The notes below the pieces were generated by a model that had not been told where the DNA came from, did no database searches, and worked only from the letters and a program-made list of their open reading frames with translations. A program made the position numbers and the translations under genes. Below are positions 23,985 through 32,830 of a stretch of DNA of 35,978 bases, in pieces. Every line of letters starts with the position of its first letter. Position 1 is the stretch's first letter. Source of the DNA: JAYZDF01 sp036337945 (lineage in GTDB: Bacteria; Myxococcota; Kuafuiibacteriia; Kuafuiibacteriales; Kuafuiibacteriaceae); the NCBI GenBank assembly GCA_036337945.1, contig JAYZDF010000025.1, positions 1-35,978 of the forward strand, given 5' to 3'.

Positions 23985-24665
23985 ATGAAGAGTATCGAAT
24001 TACCAAAAGGACGTAATCCGGGTTCACTGAACCGACTTACCCTTGATACTTTAGATCTGTTTCCAGGAAACACTTTGTTCGACAATTTCGGTAAGACTGT
24101 CTGCCGAGCGGGTTGCTTACCGCGTAAAGAACTTTTTGAGGCCTGGGAGGTCGCGAAGCGAGTTCGTCGAAAATTCAAAAAAGGGCGAGTCGTCGATCTC
24201 GCCTGTGGTCACGGTTTGTTGGCGTACTCGATGTTACTCATGGGCGGTATGCGTGACTCTGCATTAGCGGTTGACCGGAAGATAACAAGCTGCGGCCATC
24301 GCATAGCTACCGAGTTAGTAAAACAGTGGCCCAAACTCGACGGCGCGGTGGAATATCGTGAGTCACGCATTCAGGATATTTCACTGATGCCTGATGATAT
24401 TGTTGTGTCTGTACATGCCTGTGGCGGACTAACAGACGAAATTCTAAATAAGGCAGTTAAGGCAGGTTGTCGCGTAGCAGTGATGCCGTGCTGCCATGCT
24501 CTGAAAAAGCAAAATGCAGCTGGCTACGATGCGTGGGTACCGGGGGATATGGCCATCGATATCGAGCGTGTTGCCCATCTTCGTGCCATGGGTTACCAGG
24601 TGAATATGGCGAAGATTTCCGATCAAATCACGCCTAAGAATCGATTGATTCTTGCTAAGCCATGA
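23985..24665 (+). CDS. SAM-dependent methyltransferase (Methyltransf_32-like)
   Basis: 226 residues of a class I methyltransferase. Motif I is VVDLACGHGLLAYS (about residues 67-80). The downstream VSVHACGGLTDEIL and VMPCCHALKK segments match the 'HACG-LTD... PCCH' hallmarks of the Methyltransf_32 family, whose members include rRNA- and small-molecule methyltransferase-like proteins. The substrate cannot be told. It starts 3 nt after the repeat-protein stop with no visible ribosome site, so translation may depend on coupling. Confidence 0.82.
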   Translation: MKSIELPKGRNPGSLNRLTLDTLDLFPGNTLFDNFGKTVCRAGCLPRKELFEAWEVAKRVRRKFKKGRVVDLACGHGLLAYSMLLMGGMRDSALAVDRKITSCGHRIATELVKQWPKLDGAVEYRESRIQDISLMPDDIVVSVHACGGLTDEILNKAVKAGCRVAVMPCCHALKKQNAAGYDAWVPGDMAIDIERVAHLRAMGYQVNMAKISDQITPKNRLILAKP

Positions 24666-24802
24666 CCCTCGATCTGACTAAGCTTCCTCCGAAAAACTCA
24701 ACTCAGTAGACCGAAACATTCCGTGCAAGTGAAGGTTTGTGCATGTAAGTGATTGAATATATTGAGCATAGCTGACCGCGTCATTTTGTGTTGAATGTTG
24801 TG

Positions 24803-24818
24803 TCTACCATGTGGTAGA
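24803..24818. promoter_or_regulatory. Likely TetR operator
   Basis: TCTACCATGTGGTAGA is a perfect 7-bp inverted repeat with a 2-bp centre, ending 23 nt before the tetR-family start codon. Position and symmetry fit an autoregulatory operator controlling the whole fatty-acid operon. Confidence 0.65.
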
Positions 24819-24841
24819 GAAATCTGTACCAGGTGTAAAGC

Positions 24842-25516
24842 ATGAGCCAGCCCGCAAAAACCGAAATAGCCGATAATCGGCAACGCATCATCGTTGCGAG
24901 TACCAAACTCATGGCTGCGAAGGGGTTTGATGCAACCTCTATTCAGGCGATTGCGGATGCCGTCGGCGTTAGGAAGCAATCCGTTTTGTATTATTTCAGT
25001 ACAAAAGAGAGCCTGCGTGAGGCGGTTCTCGAGGCGCTGCTGCTTCGGTGGAATGATGTCCTACCCAATTTGCTCATGGCTACTGCCAAGTCTGGATTAG
25101 CAAAATTTGACTCGGTCATTGATGAGCTATTGGAGTTCTTCGCGCGTGATGTTGATAGGGCAAGGCTCTTGGTTCGAGAGATCTTAGATCGTCCTGACGA
25201 ATTCAAAAATGTTTTGAGGAAGCAAGCGAAAGCATGGGTTGAGATAGTCGCGTCCTTTATTCGTAAGGGCCAAGAGTCGGGACAGATTCGCTCGAATGTA
25301 GACCCAGAGGGTTATGTTTTGCAGACAGCCTGTGTCGCGCTTACAGCCCTTGGTACTGCAGAGTGTACGAGCGCTTTGTTTCCCAACCTATCGCGAGAAG
25401 AAATTTTGAAAAAAACAGCAGCCGAGCTCAAGCGGAGCGCTCGGCATAGTTTGTTTGTAGATAGTTACTTACATCACCAAGAATCTATCCGAGGTTCAAA
25501 AGAAAAGGAGACCTAA
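24842..25516 (+). CDS. TetR/AcrR family regulator of the fatty-acid operon
   Basis: 224 residues with a typical N-terminal TetR helix-turn-helix (residues 12-62): RIIVASTKLMAAKGFDATSI, IADAVGVRKQSVLYYF and STKESLREAVL. The C-terminal ligand-binding helical domain is unlike any I can name. It is the first gene of the operon, 3 nt before the acyl-CoA dehydrogenase, and probably represses its own transcript through the dyad at 24803-24818. An acyl-CoA ligand, as in FadR/PsrA-type TetR regulators, is inferred from the operon content. Confidence 0.92.
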   Translation: MSQPAKTEIADNRQRIIVASTKLMAAKGFDATSIQAIADAVGVRKQSVLYYFSTKESLREAVLEALLLRWNDVLPNLLMATAKSGLAKFDSVIDELLEFFARDVDRARLLVREILDRPDEFKNVLRKQAKAWVEIVASFIRKGQESGQIRSNVDPEGYVLQTACVALTALGTAECTSALFPNLSREEILKKTAAELKRSARHSLFVDSYLHHQESIRGSKEKET

Positions 25517-25519
25517 CAG

Positions 25520-27445
25520 ATGGCTAATTTTTATGCGGACAATGTAGATATGCAGTTTTACATGGAGAAAGGCATTGATTGGAAACGCCTGGTAGAAATT
25601 ACGGAGTATTTCTATCGAAGTCCTGATGGATTCGAGAGTGCTCCTGAGGCGGTAGATTTTTATCGAGAGATTATCGACCTCGTGGGGAATTTTTCAGCAG
25701 AAGAAATCGCGCCTTATTCGGCTCAGCTGGACCAAGAAGGCGTAGAATTCAAAGATGGTGAGGCGAGCTTTCCTCCTCGACTGCAAGGTATCTTTGACCG
25801 AATAAAAGAAATGGAGTTGCACGGAATGTGTATCCCACGCGAATTGGGTGGGCAGAACTGTCCGCTTACGCTTTTTTACCTTTGCGGTGAACTTATAGGA
25901 CGTTCCGACATTTCTGTAATGACGCATCACAGCTTTCATGGCGGCATTGCGATGGCTCTTCTTCTTTATTCATTCAACGAAGGAACGACAGAATTTGATT
26001 TAGAAGCGGGAACCATTTCCAAAACGAGATTTTCGGATGTCATCGCCGAAATAAGAGACGGTAACGCTTGGGGCTGTATGGATATTACGGAGCCAAACGC
26101 AGGAAGCGATATGGCCTCTATGCGGACAACTGGTAAACAAAATGAAGCGGGTGAATGGCTGCTCAATGGACAAAAGATTTTTATCACTTCAGGTCATGGC
26201 AAATATCATTTAGTCATCGCGAAAACAGAGCTTGAATCTCAACAAGATGATGCTTTGGCAGGCTTGAAATCGCTTTCGATGTTTTTAGTGAAGGCCTTCG
26301 ATGAAAAAGACGGCGAAGTGACTCGCTATGCTACCGTAGATCGATTGGAAGAAAAGCTCGGTCATCATGCTTCTGCAACCGCGACCATCACCTTTGAAGA
26401 CACTCCTGCCGAACTGATAGGCAAGAGGGGTGAGGGCTTCAAGTACATGCTGATTCTGATGAATAATGCACGAATTGGAGTGTCTTTTGAATCCATCGGC
26501 CTGTGCGAAGCTGCACTACGCCTGGCGCGTGATTACGCCCGGGAACGCCCTTCGATGGGCAAAACGATTGATCGCCATGAAATGATCGCCGATTACCTCG
26601 ATGAAATGGAAAGCGATATCGAAGGACTGAGAGCACTAGGTGTCACTTGCGCACTCAACGAAGAGATGGCGCAAAAACTTAATATGTTAATGGAGGCGGG
26701 TGTTCTTACGGACGCGGACAGAGTCGAGTCGGAAAAGAAATCGCTGAAGAAATATAGGAGCACTTCTCGCCGCTTGACCCCTTTACTTAAATATTTGGCA
26801 GCCGAAAAGGCAGTAGAGTTTGGTCAACGATGTGTGCAAATTCACGGCGGGGTAGGGTACACAAAAGAATACGGCGCGGAAAAACTTTTGCGAGATGCTA
26901 TGGTTCTTCCAATTTACGAGGGCACCAGCCAAATTCAAGCACTCATGTCGATGAAAGATACGCTGGGTGCGGCCCTGAAGAACCCCGCACAATTCGCGCG
27001 CAAAATTGCGAAGACTCGTTGGAAAGAGGCATCAGCAAAAGATCCAAATGAAAAAAACCTCGCGCGACTGCAATCGATATCGTTAGCTACTCAGCGCCAT
27101 CTAATTACGAAGACTGCGGTCGACAAAGCGAAAGCCTTGCGAGGGCAACCAGTGAACGAATGGCCGAACCGGTTCGCGAAAAACTGGGACCCCAAGAGAG
27201 ATTTCGCTTTTGCAATGCTGCACGCTGAGAGACTTGCTAAGATTTTAGTAGATACTGCTATCTGCGAAATATTGTGGGAACAAAGTTGTGAGCATCCTGA
27301 ACGTGTTGCGGTATTCGAGCGCTATATCGAGCGAGCCTTGCCTCGAGCGCGCTATCTTCATGAGCAAGTTCTGCATACTGGACAACGTCTGTTGTCATCC
27401 TTAGAAGAAGACGTGATTTCTGAGCCACAAGAGATGGCGAGCTGA
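25520..27445 (+). CDS. Acyl-CoA dehydrogenase, FadE5-like long form
   Basis: This FAD enzyme oxidises acyl-CoA to trans-2-enoyl-CoA. At 641 residues it belongs to the long ACAD group with a helical C-terminal extension, as in mycobacterial FadE5. Visible signatures are WGCMDITEPNAGSDM (flavin/substrate loop), VQIHGGVGYTKEYG and LPIYEGTSQIQ with the catalytic-base Glu. Gene order with MaoC hydratase, two-domain FabG and thiolase mirrors the mycobacterial Rv0241c-Rv0244c gene set. It follows tetR by 3 nt, with GGAGA upstream of the ATG. Confidence 0.93.
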   Translation: MANFYADNVDMQFYMEKGIDWKRLVEITEYFYRSPDGFESAPEAVDFYREIIDLVGNFSAEEIAPYSAQLDQEGVEFKDGEASFPPRLQGIFDRIKEMELHGMCIPRELGGQNCPLTLFYLCGELIGRSDISVMTHHSFHGGIAMALLLYSFNEGTTEFDLEAGTISKTRFSDVIAEIRDGNAWGCMDITEPNAGSDMASMRTTGKQNEAGEWLLNGQKIFITSGHGKYHLVIAKTELESQQDDALAGLKSLSMFLVKAFDEKDGEVTRYATVDRLEEKLGHHASATATITFEDTPAELIGKRGEGFKYMLILMNNARIGVSFESIGLCEAALRLARDYARERPSMGKTIDRHEMIADYLDEMESDIEGLRALGVTCALNEEMAQKLNMLMEAGVLTDADRVESEKKSLKKYRSTSRRLTPLLKYLAAEKAVEFGQRCVQIHGGVGYTKEYGAEKLLRDAMVLPIYEGTSQIQALMSMKDTLGAALKNPAQFARKIAKTRWKEASAKDPNEKNLARLQSISLATQRHLITKTAVDKAKALRGQPVNEWPNRFAKNWDPKRDFAFAMLHAERLAKILVDTAICEILWEQSCEHPERVAVFERYIERALPRARYLHEQVLHTGQRLLSSLEEDVISEPQEMAS

Positions 27446-27447
27446 TA

Positions 27448-28338
27448 ATGAGTGTAACGTATAAGCATCTATTATCTCAGGGTTCGGTGATCTCAGGAAT
27501 GGGAAGCCTCCTTGTTAATGCATTTCAAGAGGCTTCATCGGACGCCGTCGCTTTACCTGGACCTGTCCTAGAAGAAGAAGTCTCGCCTCGGCCCAAAAAA
27601 CTGGTCAAGGACTATATCAGGGCTGTTGGTGGTGATCCCTCAAGTTACAATGGAATGGTTCCGCATCATATGTTTCCGCAGTGGGGATTTGGAGTAGCGG
27701 CACGTACCCTAAAGCCATTGCCATATCCTCTTGCTAAAGTCGTCAATGGCGGATGCTCGATCGAAGTGAGAAGGCCAATCCCCGCGACTGAAAAACTGGT
27801 CGTGACCGCCCAATTAATGAACGTGGATGATAATGGCCGGCGAGTGCTTATCGATCAAAAAATCGTTACAAAGTCTGCATCTGGTGAAGAGCTGATGGTT
27901 GCTCATTTGTATCCGGTGATTCCGCTAAAGAAAAAAGGCGTAAAAAGGGCACCCAAACCGAAACCTTCTGTTCCTTTGCACATGCGTGAGATTAGTTTTC
28001 AAAAGATTCGTGCAAATGCTGGTTTAGATTTTGCGAAGTTGACCGGTGATATTAATCCTATTCACTGGATCCCTGCATATGCGCGCATGTCCGGCTTTAA
28101 AAATACGATTCTTCATGGATTTTGCACTATGGCGCGAGCGATGGAAGCAATTCGAAGACACCGTGTGCCGCCGGGACAATTCATCTCTAACTTTGAGGTT
28201 GAATTTAGGCGTCCATTAGTTCTGCCGGCAAAGGTAGGCATTTATGTCGATGCAGAGGGCGAGATTTGCGTTGGCGATGCTCTCGGCGGCCCAGCCTATA
28301 TGGAAGGGCGATATCAATTAAGAAAAAAGGAAGAGTAG
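27448..28338 (+). CDS. MaoC-type (R)-specific enoyl-CoA hydratase/dehydratase, HtdX-like
   Basis: 296 residues, a double-hotdog architecture. The catalytic hydratase motif is in the C-terminal half: FAKLTGDINPIH then FKNTILHGFCTMA, carrying the Asp and His dyad. The N-terminal half is a degenerate hotdog. The enzyme would interconvert enoyl- and (R)-3-hydroxyacyl thioesters. That matches the (R)-specific FabG partner downstream rather than classical (S)-specific beta-oxidation. It starts 2 nt after the dehydrogenase stop. Confidence 0.9.
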   Translation: MSVTYKHLLSQGSVISGMGSLLVNAFQEASSDAVALPGPVLEEEVSPRPKKLVKDYIRAVGGDPSSYNGMVPHHMFPQWGFGVAARTLKPLPYPLAKVVNGGCSIEVRRPIPATEKLVVTAQLMNVDDNGRRVLIDQKIVTKSASGEELMVAHLYPVIPLKKKGVKRAPKPKPSVPLHMREISFQKIRANAGLDFAKLTGDINPIHWIPAYARMSGFKNTILHGFCTMARAMEAIRRHRVPPGQFISNFEVEFRRPLVLPAKVGIYVDAEGEICVGDALGGPAYMEGRYQLRKKEE

Positions 28339-28341
28339 GAA

Positions 28342-29775
28342 ATGTCTGATCTACTTATGGAGCTTTCTCAGAACTCTACAGCAAAGTCTGTAATTAAAAC
28401 CTTAGGACTTCCGGTGCCTATGCCCCCGCTTTTAGAGCGAGATAAAAACCCGTCAGAGATTCGGTGTCTCGCCAATCGTGACATCGCTTTGCATAGCGTT
28501 GGAGAGTCCGTTGCTTTTCGCTCTATCGTGGAAACGCTTGGCGCCGCCGGTGCGAAGCTATTTTGCGATTCAACTGTTGCAGAGTCAGCGGTGGTTACCG
28601 AGGTCAGTGAAGCTTACGGGCAAAAGCCCGGCAGTCTAACGCTCGACCCAGAACAGCAAAAGCACCGGTTCCATGGAGCAGTCTTAGATCTGACCTCAAT
28701 CACTGAACTCAGTGACATAGAAAGTCTATATTCATTCTTTCGTGGTGTCGTTAGGAGTTTTCGTTCGTCCGGAAGAGCGGTCATCGTGTCTCGCCCACCT
28801 GACGAAGCGAAGTCAGCAATTCAAAGAGCCGTCATCAGCGCAATCGACGGATTTATTCGAAGCCTGTCTAAAGAACTTGGGCGAAATGGAACAACGGCCA
28901 ATTGGATCCAGCTTGAAGAGGGAGCCGAGGAGCTCATTGCAGGACCGCTAAGGTTTTTGTTGTCTGCTCGGTCTGCCTACGTCACTGCTCAACCTCTGCG
29001 TGTTTCTTCACAACAAGGAGCGAGGCAGTTCACATTTCGACAGCCGCTCGAAGGGAAAGTCGCTCTGGTGACCGGCGCGGCGCGTGGAATTGGTGCCGCA
29101 ACGGTGAAACGTCTTGCGCAAGAGGGCGCTAAGGTTATTTGCGTCGATCGTCCTCAAGACGACCAAATAACGAGTCGCTTAGCTCGAGAAGTTGACGGAG
29201 AAGTGTGCCTCGTCGATGTCACAAGCGAAGACGCTGCCTTAGTTCTTGAGAAACATATCTTGGACCGCCACGGTGGTTTAGACATACTGGTACAAAACGC
29301 GGGCATAACGAGAGATAAAACGCTGGGTCGAATGAAACCTGAGATTTGGCAACAAGTCATAGATGTCAATCTAGCGGCTGTGGTCGCCATTACGGAGCGA
29401 TTGGTCGAAAATGCTATGAAGGATAACGGTCGCGTAATTTGTCTTTCGTCGATCGCGGGCATTTCAGGAAACCCAGGGCAGACCAACTATGCGGCCTCGA
29501 AAGCAGCTGTGATTGGTCTCGTACGAGCCTGGTCAGGCGAGCACATTGACCGAAAGATTACGTTCAATGCTATTGCGCCTGGTTTTATTGAAACACGACT
29601 CACCGATGCGATGCCCGTGCCGGTGCGTGAAGTGGGGCGGCGGCTGAATAATCTGAAACAAGGTGGGCAGCCTGAAGACGTAGCGGCCGCGATTACTTTT
29701 TTCGCGAAACCTGAATCGATGGGAATGAACGGACAAGTCCTCCGCGTTTGCGGAGGCTCGCTGGTAGGAGCATAA
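28342..29775 (+). CDS. Two-domain 3-oxoacyl-thioester reductase, FabG4-like
   Basis: 477 residues, about twice a normal FabG. Residues ~1-225 form a degenerate Rossmann-like domain without cofactor motif. Residues ~233-477 are a complete SDR with VTGAARGIGAAT (nucleotide binding), LVQNAGITRDKTL (NAG), and Ser-Tyr-Lys in CLSSIAGISGNPGQTNYAASK. This is the high-molecular-weight FabG4 organisation known from mycobacteria, which acts on long 3-oxoacyl-CoA. It is 3 nt after the hydratase and 2 nt before the thiolase. Confidence 0.92.
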   Translation: MSDLLMELSQNSTAKSVIKTLGLPVPMPPLLERDKNPSEIRCLANRDIALHSVGESVAFRSIVETLGAAGAKLFCDSTVAESAVVTEVSEAYGQKPGSLTLDPEQQKHRFHGAVLDLTSITELSDIESLYSFFRGVVRSFRSSGRAVIVSRPPDEAKSAIQRAVISAIDGFIRSLSKELGRNGTTANWIQLEEGAEELIAGPLRFLLSARSAYVTAQPLRVSSQQGARQFTFRQPLEGKVALVTGAARGIGAATVKRLAQEGAKVICVDRPQDDQITSRLAREVDGEVCLVDVTSEDAALVLEKHILDRHGGLDILVQNAGITRDKTLGRMKPEIWQQVIDVNLAAVVAITERLVENAMKDNGRVICLSSIAGISGNPGQTNYAASKAAVIGLVRAWSGEHIDRKITFNAIAPGFIETRLTDAMPVPVREVGRRLNNLKQGGQPEDVAAAITFFAKPESMGMNGQVLRVCGGSLVGA

Positions 29776-29777
29776 CA

Positions 29778-31064
29778 ATGGGGCAATCAAGAAAAGCAGT
29801 CATCGTGGCAGGAAATCGTACACCTTTCGTGAAGGCGTTCGGAGAATATCTGAAGTTAGATACCATAGCACTCGGTTGCGCAGCCGTTCGTGGACTATTG
29901 AAGAATACTGCCTTAGCGACAAAAGAAGTCGACGCTATTGTATGGGGCGGCGTGATATTGCCAGGCCTAGCACCAAATGTGGGCCGCGAAATAGCGTTGG
30001 ATCTAAAACTCCCGGTAGAAGCTGAAGCGATGACGGTAACTCGAGCGTGTGCGTCGGGGTTGCAAGCTGTCACGTCAGCGGTTGCTGCGGTTGAGCGTGG
30101 TGATGCTGACGTAGTTATTGCAGGTGGTTCAGATTCGACGAGCAATGCAGAAATTAAGCTTCCTCAAAAGCTCGTGCATGCGATGGCACCTGTCGCTTTT
30201 GGCAAGGCCGGGCCAGGGGATGCCTTGTCCATTATGGGGCAGCTCTTTCCATTGCGTGATGTGATGCCATCGATGCCCAAAATCGCTGAGCGGTCGACAG
30301 GTCAGGTTATGGGCGAAGCAGCCGAAGAAATGGCGCGTAGGAACGAAATTTCTCGCGAAGCACAAGATCTGTTCGCATTTCGGTCTCATCAAAGAGCTGC
30401 GAATGCGATCGCTTCCGGACGCTTTGACGATGAGGTCACTAAAGTTGAGACTTCTAGCGGGAATACGGTATCGAACGATGATTTAGTGAGACCCCATACG
30501 ACCGTCGAAAAACTCGCGAAGCTAAGACCCGTTTATGCAAAAGACGGGTCCCTCACAGCTGGTAATTCGAGTCCACTCACAGACGGTGCGGCCGCTGTTT
30601 TGATTATGAGCGAAGAGAAGGCCAAAGCGCTGGGATATACGCCATTAGCCTCTATTCGAAGCTGGTCTTATGTTGGAGTCGACCCTGCAGACCAGCTCCT
30701 TATCGGCCCAGCGATGGCGATGCCGAAAGCACTAGATCGTGCCGGTTTAGAACTGAAGGATATGGATCTGGTCGATATTCACGAAGCCTTCGCGGCTCAG
30801 GTTTTGTCGGTGACAAAAGCGCTTGGAAGCCAAGCATTTGCGAAGAACAGATTAGGGAAAGAGAAGGCGGTGGGTGAGATTCCCGAAGACCGACTAAATG
30901 TCCATGGGGGTTCAATTGCACTAGGACACCCCTTCGCAGCGACGGGTGCGCGCATGGTGACAACGATGGCTCGGGAATTGGCGGCTTCCGATAAGCAATT
31001 CGCCCTTTTAGGTATTTGTGCCGCTGGTGGTCTCGGAGCAGCGGCGATCTTAGAGAAGGCTTAG
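29778..31064 (+). CDS. Acetyl-CoA C-acyltransferase (thiolase), FadA2/FadI-like
   Basis: 428 residues from ATG 29778; a longer frame from 29748 lies inside fabG and is unlikely. Catalytic residues are visible: the nucleophilic Cys in VTRACASGLQA, His in ALGHPFAATGARM, and the second Cys in GICAAGGLGAA. It cleaves or condenses 3-oxoacyl-CoA with CoA or acetyl-CoA. It completes a set of dehydrogenase, hydratase, reductase and thiolase that could run chain degradation or, in reverse, CoA-linked chain extension. Confidence 0.93.
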   Translation: MGQSRKAVIVAGNRTPFVKAFGEYLKLDTIALGCAAVRGLLKNTALATKEVDAIVWGGVILPGLAPNVGREIALDLKLPVEAEAMTVTRACASGLQAVTSAVAAVERGDADVVIAGGSDSTSNAEIKLPQKLVHAMAPVAFGKAGPGDALSIMGQLFPLRDVMPSMPKIAERSTGQVMGEAAEEMARRNEISREAQDLFAFRSHQRAANAIASGRFDDEVTKVETSSGNTVSNDDLVRPHTTVEKLAKLRPVYAKDGSLTAGNSSPLTDGAAAVLIMSEEKAKALGYTPLASIRSWSYVGVDPADQLLIGPAMAMPKALDRAGLELKDMDLVDIHEAFAAQVLSVTKALGSQAFAKNRLGKEKAVGEIPEDRLNVHGGSIALGHPFAATGARMVTTMARELAASDKQFALLGICAAGGLGAAAILEKA

Positions 31065-31165
31065 AGAAATAACCTGGGTGAGATTTCGCAGTCTTGACGA
31101 GGTACCAGTGTTTTATCTAAAACGTCGTAGGCGCGTCATTTGAGGCGCCGTCGTTCGAAAGCTTT

Positions 31166-31522
31166 ATGATTGAAGTAGACGCACAGGTAGCCACGCATTC
31201 AGCAAGTGGGGTTCGTGGTTTCGAGACGCAGTCTACGAGATTTCGATTTAGTGACTACGAGTCTCAATGCGAACCCGCACGACTTCACGCCGAATCGCTG
31301 AATGTCCTCAATCAACTGACAACTTCGAAGGTTCGTGAATGCACTCACCATTTTACGCCGCAAGGTTTCAGTCTAATTTTGAGTGTTCCTGAGATTTTTC
31401 TTGCGATTCATACGTGGCCTGAGCTCGGTCTTCTTACCGTAGATGTTGTCAGTCAGAATCCTGAACTTTCGCTAAAGGTGGTGACACAGCTACAAGAGGC
31501 TCTGGCCTGGGTTGCAATCTGA
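31166..31522 (+). CDS. AdoMet decarboxylase (SpeH/SpeD)-family protein lacking the pyruvoyl serine
   Basis: 118 residues of the small bacterial AdoMetDC fold. The family block THHFTPQGFS...IHTWPE..LLTVDV is clear. Aligned to Thermotoga numbering (offset 14), Ser55 (here Ser69), Glu62 (Glu76) and His68 (His82) are kept. The self-cleaved Ser63 is Ile77 and Cys83 is Gln97. Without that serine no pyruvoyl group can form, so canonical decarboxylation is not possible. It may be a regulator of an active paralogue, a binding protein, or a new function. No other polyamine gene is nearby. The ribosome site is weak (GAAAG). Confidence 0.82.
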   Translation: MIEVDAQVATHSASGVRGFETQSTRFRFSDYESQCEPARLHAESLNVLNQLTTSKVRECTHHFTPQGFSLILSVPEIFLAIHTWPELGLLTVDVVSQNPELSLKVVTQLQEALAWVAI

Positions 31523-31561
31523 GACCTCACGAATTTACGTCAAACTAAGTTGAGTGTAGGC

Positions 31562-31591
31562 AAAAAAAAATCCACGCGGACTTCGCATGGA
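31562..31591 (-). terminator. Rho-independent terminator of the tRNA-Asp gene
   Basis: On the minus strand TCCATGCG and CGCGTGGA pair over 8 bp (one G-T) around AAGTC and are followed by nine T residues, 23 nt after the tRNA 3' end. A textbook intrinsic terminator. Confidence 0.85.
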
Positions 31592-31613
31592 CTCTTTTAC
31601 TCCGAAGAGAAAG

Positions 31614-31690
<77 letters not shown>

Positions 31691-31705
31691 GTAGCTAGGA
31701 GCTGC

Positions 31706-31734
31706 TTGGTACCCTTGGACTTACTGAGTGTCAA
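31706..31734 (-). promoter_or_regulatory. Probable sigma-70-type promoter of tRNA-Asp
   Basis: On the minus strand a perfect TTGACA (31729-31734) is followed after 17 nt by TACCAA (31706-31711). The tRNA begins about 15 nt further on. The -10 match is poor, so confidence is moderate. Confidence 0.5.
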
Positions 31735-31773
31735 TGCTCAAATACGTGGAGGTGCACTTTTTTTACGATTTTA

Positions 31774-31791
31774 GATATTCCCAGGGATATC
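31774..31791 (-). repeat. Short inverted repeat after the cation transporter
   Basis: GATATTCCCAGGGATATC lies 1 nt past the transporter stop. It can fold into a 7-bp stem with a 4-nt loop, but no T-run follows on the minus strand, so it is at best a weak terminator. Confidence 0.3.
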
Positions 31792-31792
31792 G

Positions 31793-32794
31793 CTAATCTA
31801 CCTCTAATTGGATGAAGCTTGCCCCCGGGACTTGCTCTTTGAGTTGCTTTTCGATTCGGTCTATTTCGTGCCCCAATTCGTCGACGACGACCCGCGCGTG
31901 ATTGTCTAAAAGTCGGTCAAGATCCTCGGCCGACTTGAGGTTCTCAAACTCTTTCTCAAGGTCCATCCGTTGTTGCACTTTATCCGAAATGTCCTTTCCG
32001 TCGAACTCCACGTCAGCTGTGAAGCTAAGTTGTCCCGCGCCGATAATTCTTGATTTGATGTCGAAGACGCCATCAACCGTATTGTGGGAACGGATGATGC
32101 TAAGAATCTTTTGCTGCACGTCATGGCTAATTGAGCGGTCAATGAGGTAGGCGCGGTTTTGTTGACCAAGGAACACGGCAATTGCACCAAGGAGGACACC
32201 AATTAGAATTGTAGCTGCTGCGTCGGCCCAAACAATACCAAGACTGTGAGTTCCATAAATCCCCATGAAAGCGAGTAAGATACCAAGCGTTGCAGCGCCA
32301 TCTTCGAAGAATACTGCTACCGTCGTTGTATCCTCTGCATTCTTCAGAAAAGAGATCCAACCGCGTCCTTTACGCTGGCGGTTTAGCTCTTTCCCTGCGC
32401 CGTAAAGTACAAAAAGGTCGAGAATTAACGCGACGCCGAGAATGCTATAGACCATCACACCGGGTGGCTCTTTGGCTCCATGGTCGGAGAGAGCATGAAT
32501 GCCATGCGTGATCGTAACGCCGCATCCTAAAAAGAAGATACCCGCCGCAGATAGCAAGGCCCAGACAAAACGGTCCTTCCCATAGCCGAAGGGATGTTGC
32601 TCTGTCTTCCCCTTAGCAGACGTTTTGATACCAAGAAGAAGGAGCGCCTGGTTCCCTGTGTCGGCAGCACTATGGATCGCTTCAGCTAACATTGCGCTCG
32701 AGCCGCTCACACCATACGCTACGCCTTTAACTATTGTTAGAAACGTGTTTACGCCAAGAGCCTGTAAAACAGCCTTTTTTCCACCACCTGCCAT
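31793..32794 (-). CDS. Cation diffusion facilitator, ZNT9/SLC30A9-like subgroup
   Basis: 333 residues with about six membrane helices. Signature segments are MLAEAIHSAADTGNQALLLLG (metal-site His and Asp), EQHPFGYGKDRFVWAL, and WADAAATILIG in a later helix. A C-terminal cytosolic domain (ISHDVQQKILSIIRSHNTVDGVFDIK) matches the CDF dimerisation module. The subgroup exports Zn2+ or related divalent metals in exchange for protons. The transporter starts 36 nt after the Hsp70 gene and could be read from the same transcript. Confidence 0.9.
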   Translation of the reverse strand: MAGGGKKAVLQALGVNTFLTIVKGVAYGVSGSSAMLAEAIHSAADTGNQALLLLGIKTSAKGKTEQHPFGYGKDRFVWALLSAAGIFFLGCGVTITHGIHALSDHGAKEPPGVMVYSILGVALILDLFVLYGAGKELNRQRKGRGWISFLKNAEDTTTVAVFFEDGAATLGILLAFMGIYGTHSLGIVWADAAATILIGVLLGAIAVFLGQQNRAYLIDRSISHDVQQKILSIIRSHNTVDGVFDIKSRIIGAGQLSFTADVEFDGKDISDKVQQRMDLEKEFENLKSAEDLDRLLDNHARVVVDELGHEIDRIEKQLKEQVPGASFIQLEVD

Positions 32795-32830
32795 AGTTAG
32801 GAAGTATGGGATTTTTGAGGTTGGCGCAAC

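Noticed and set aside
31130..31149. GGCGC/GCGCC hairpin after the thiolase gene as terminator
   Set aside because: Short stem with a 10-nt loop and no T-run; could be chance.
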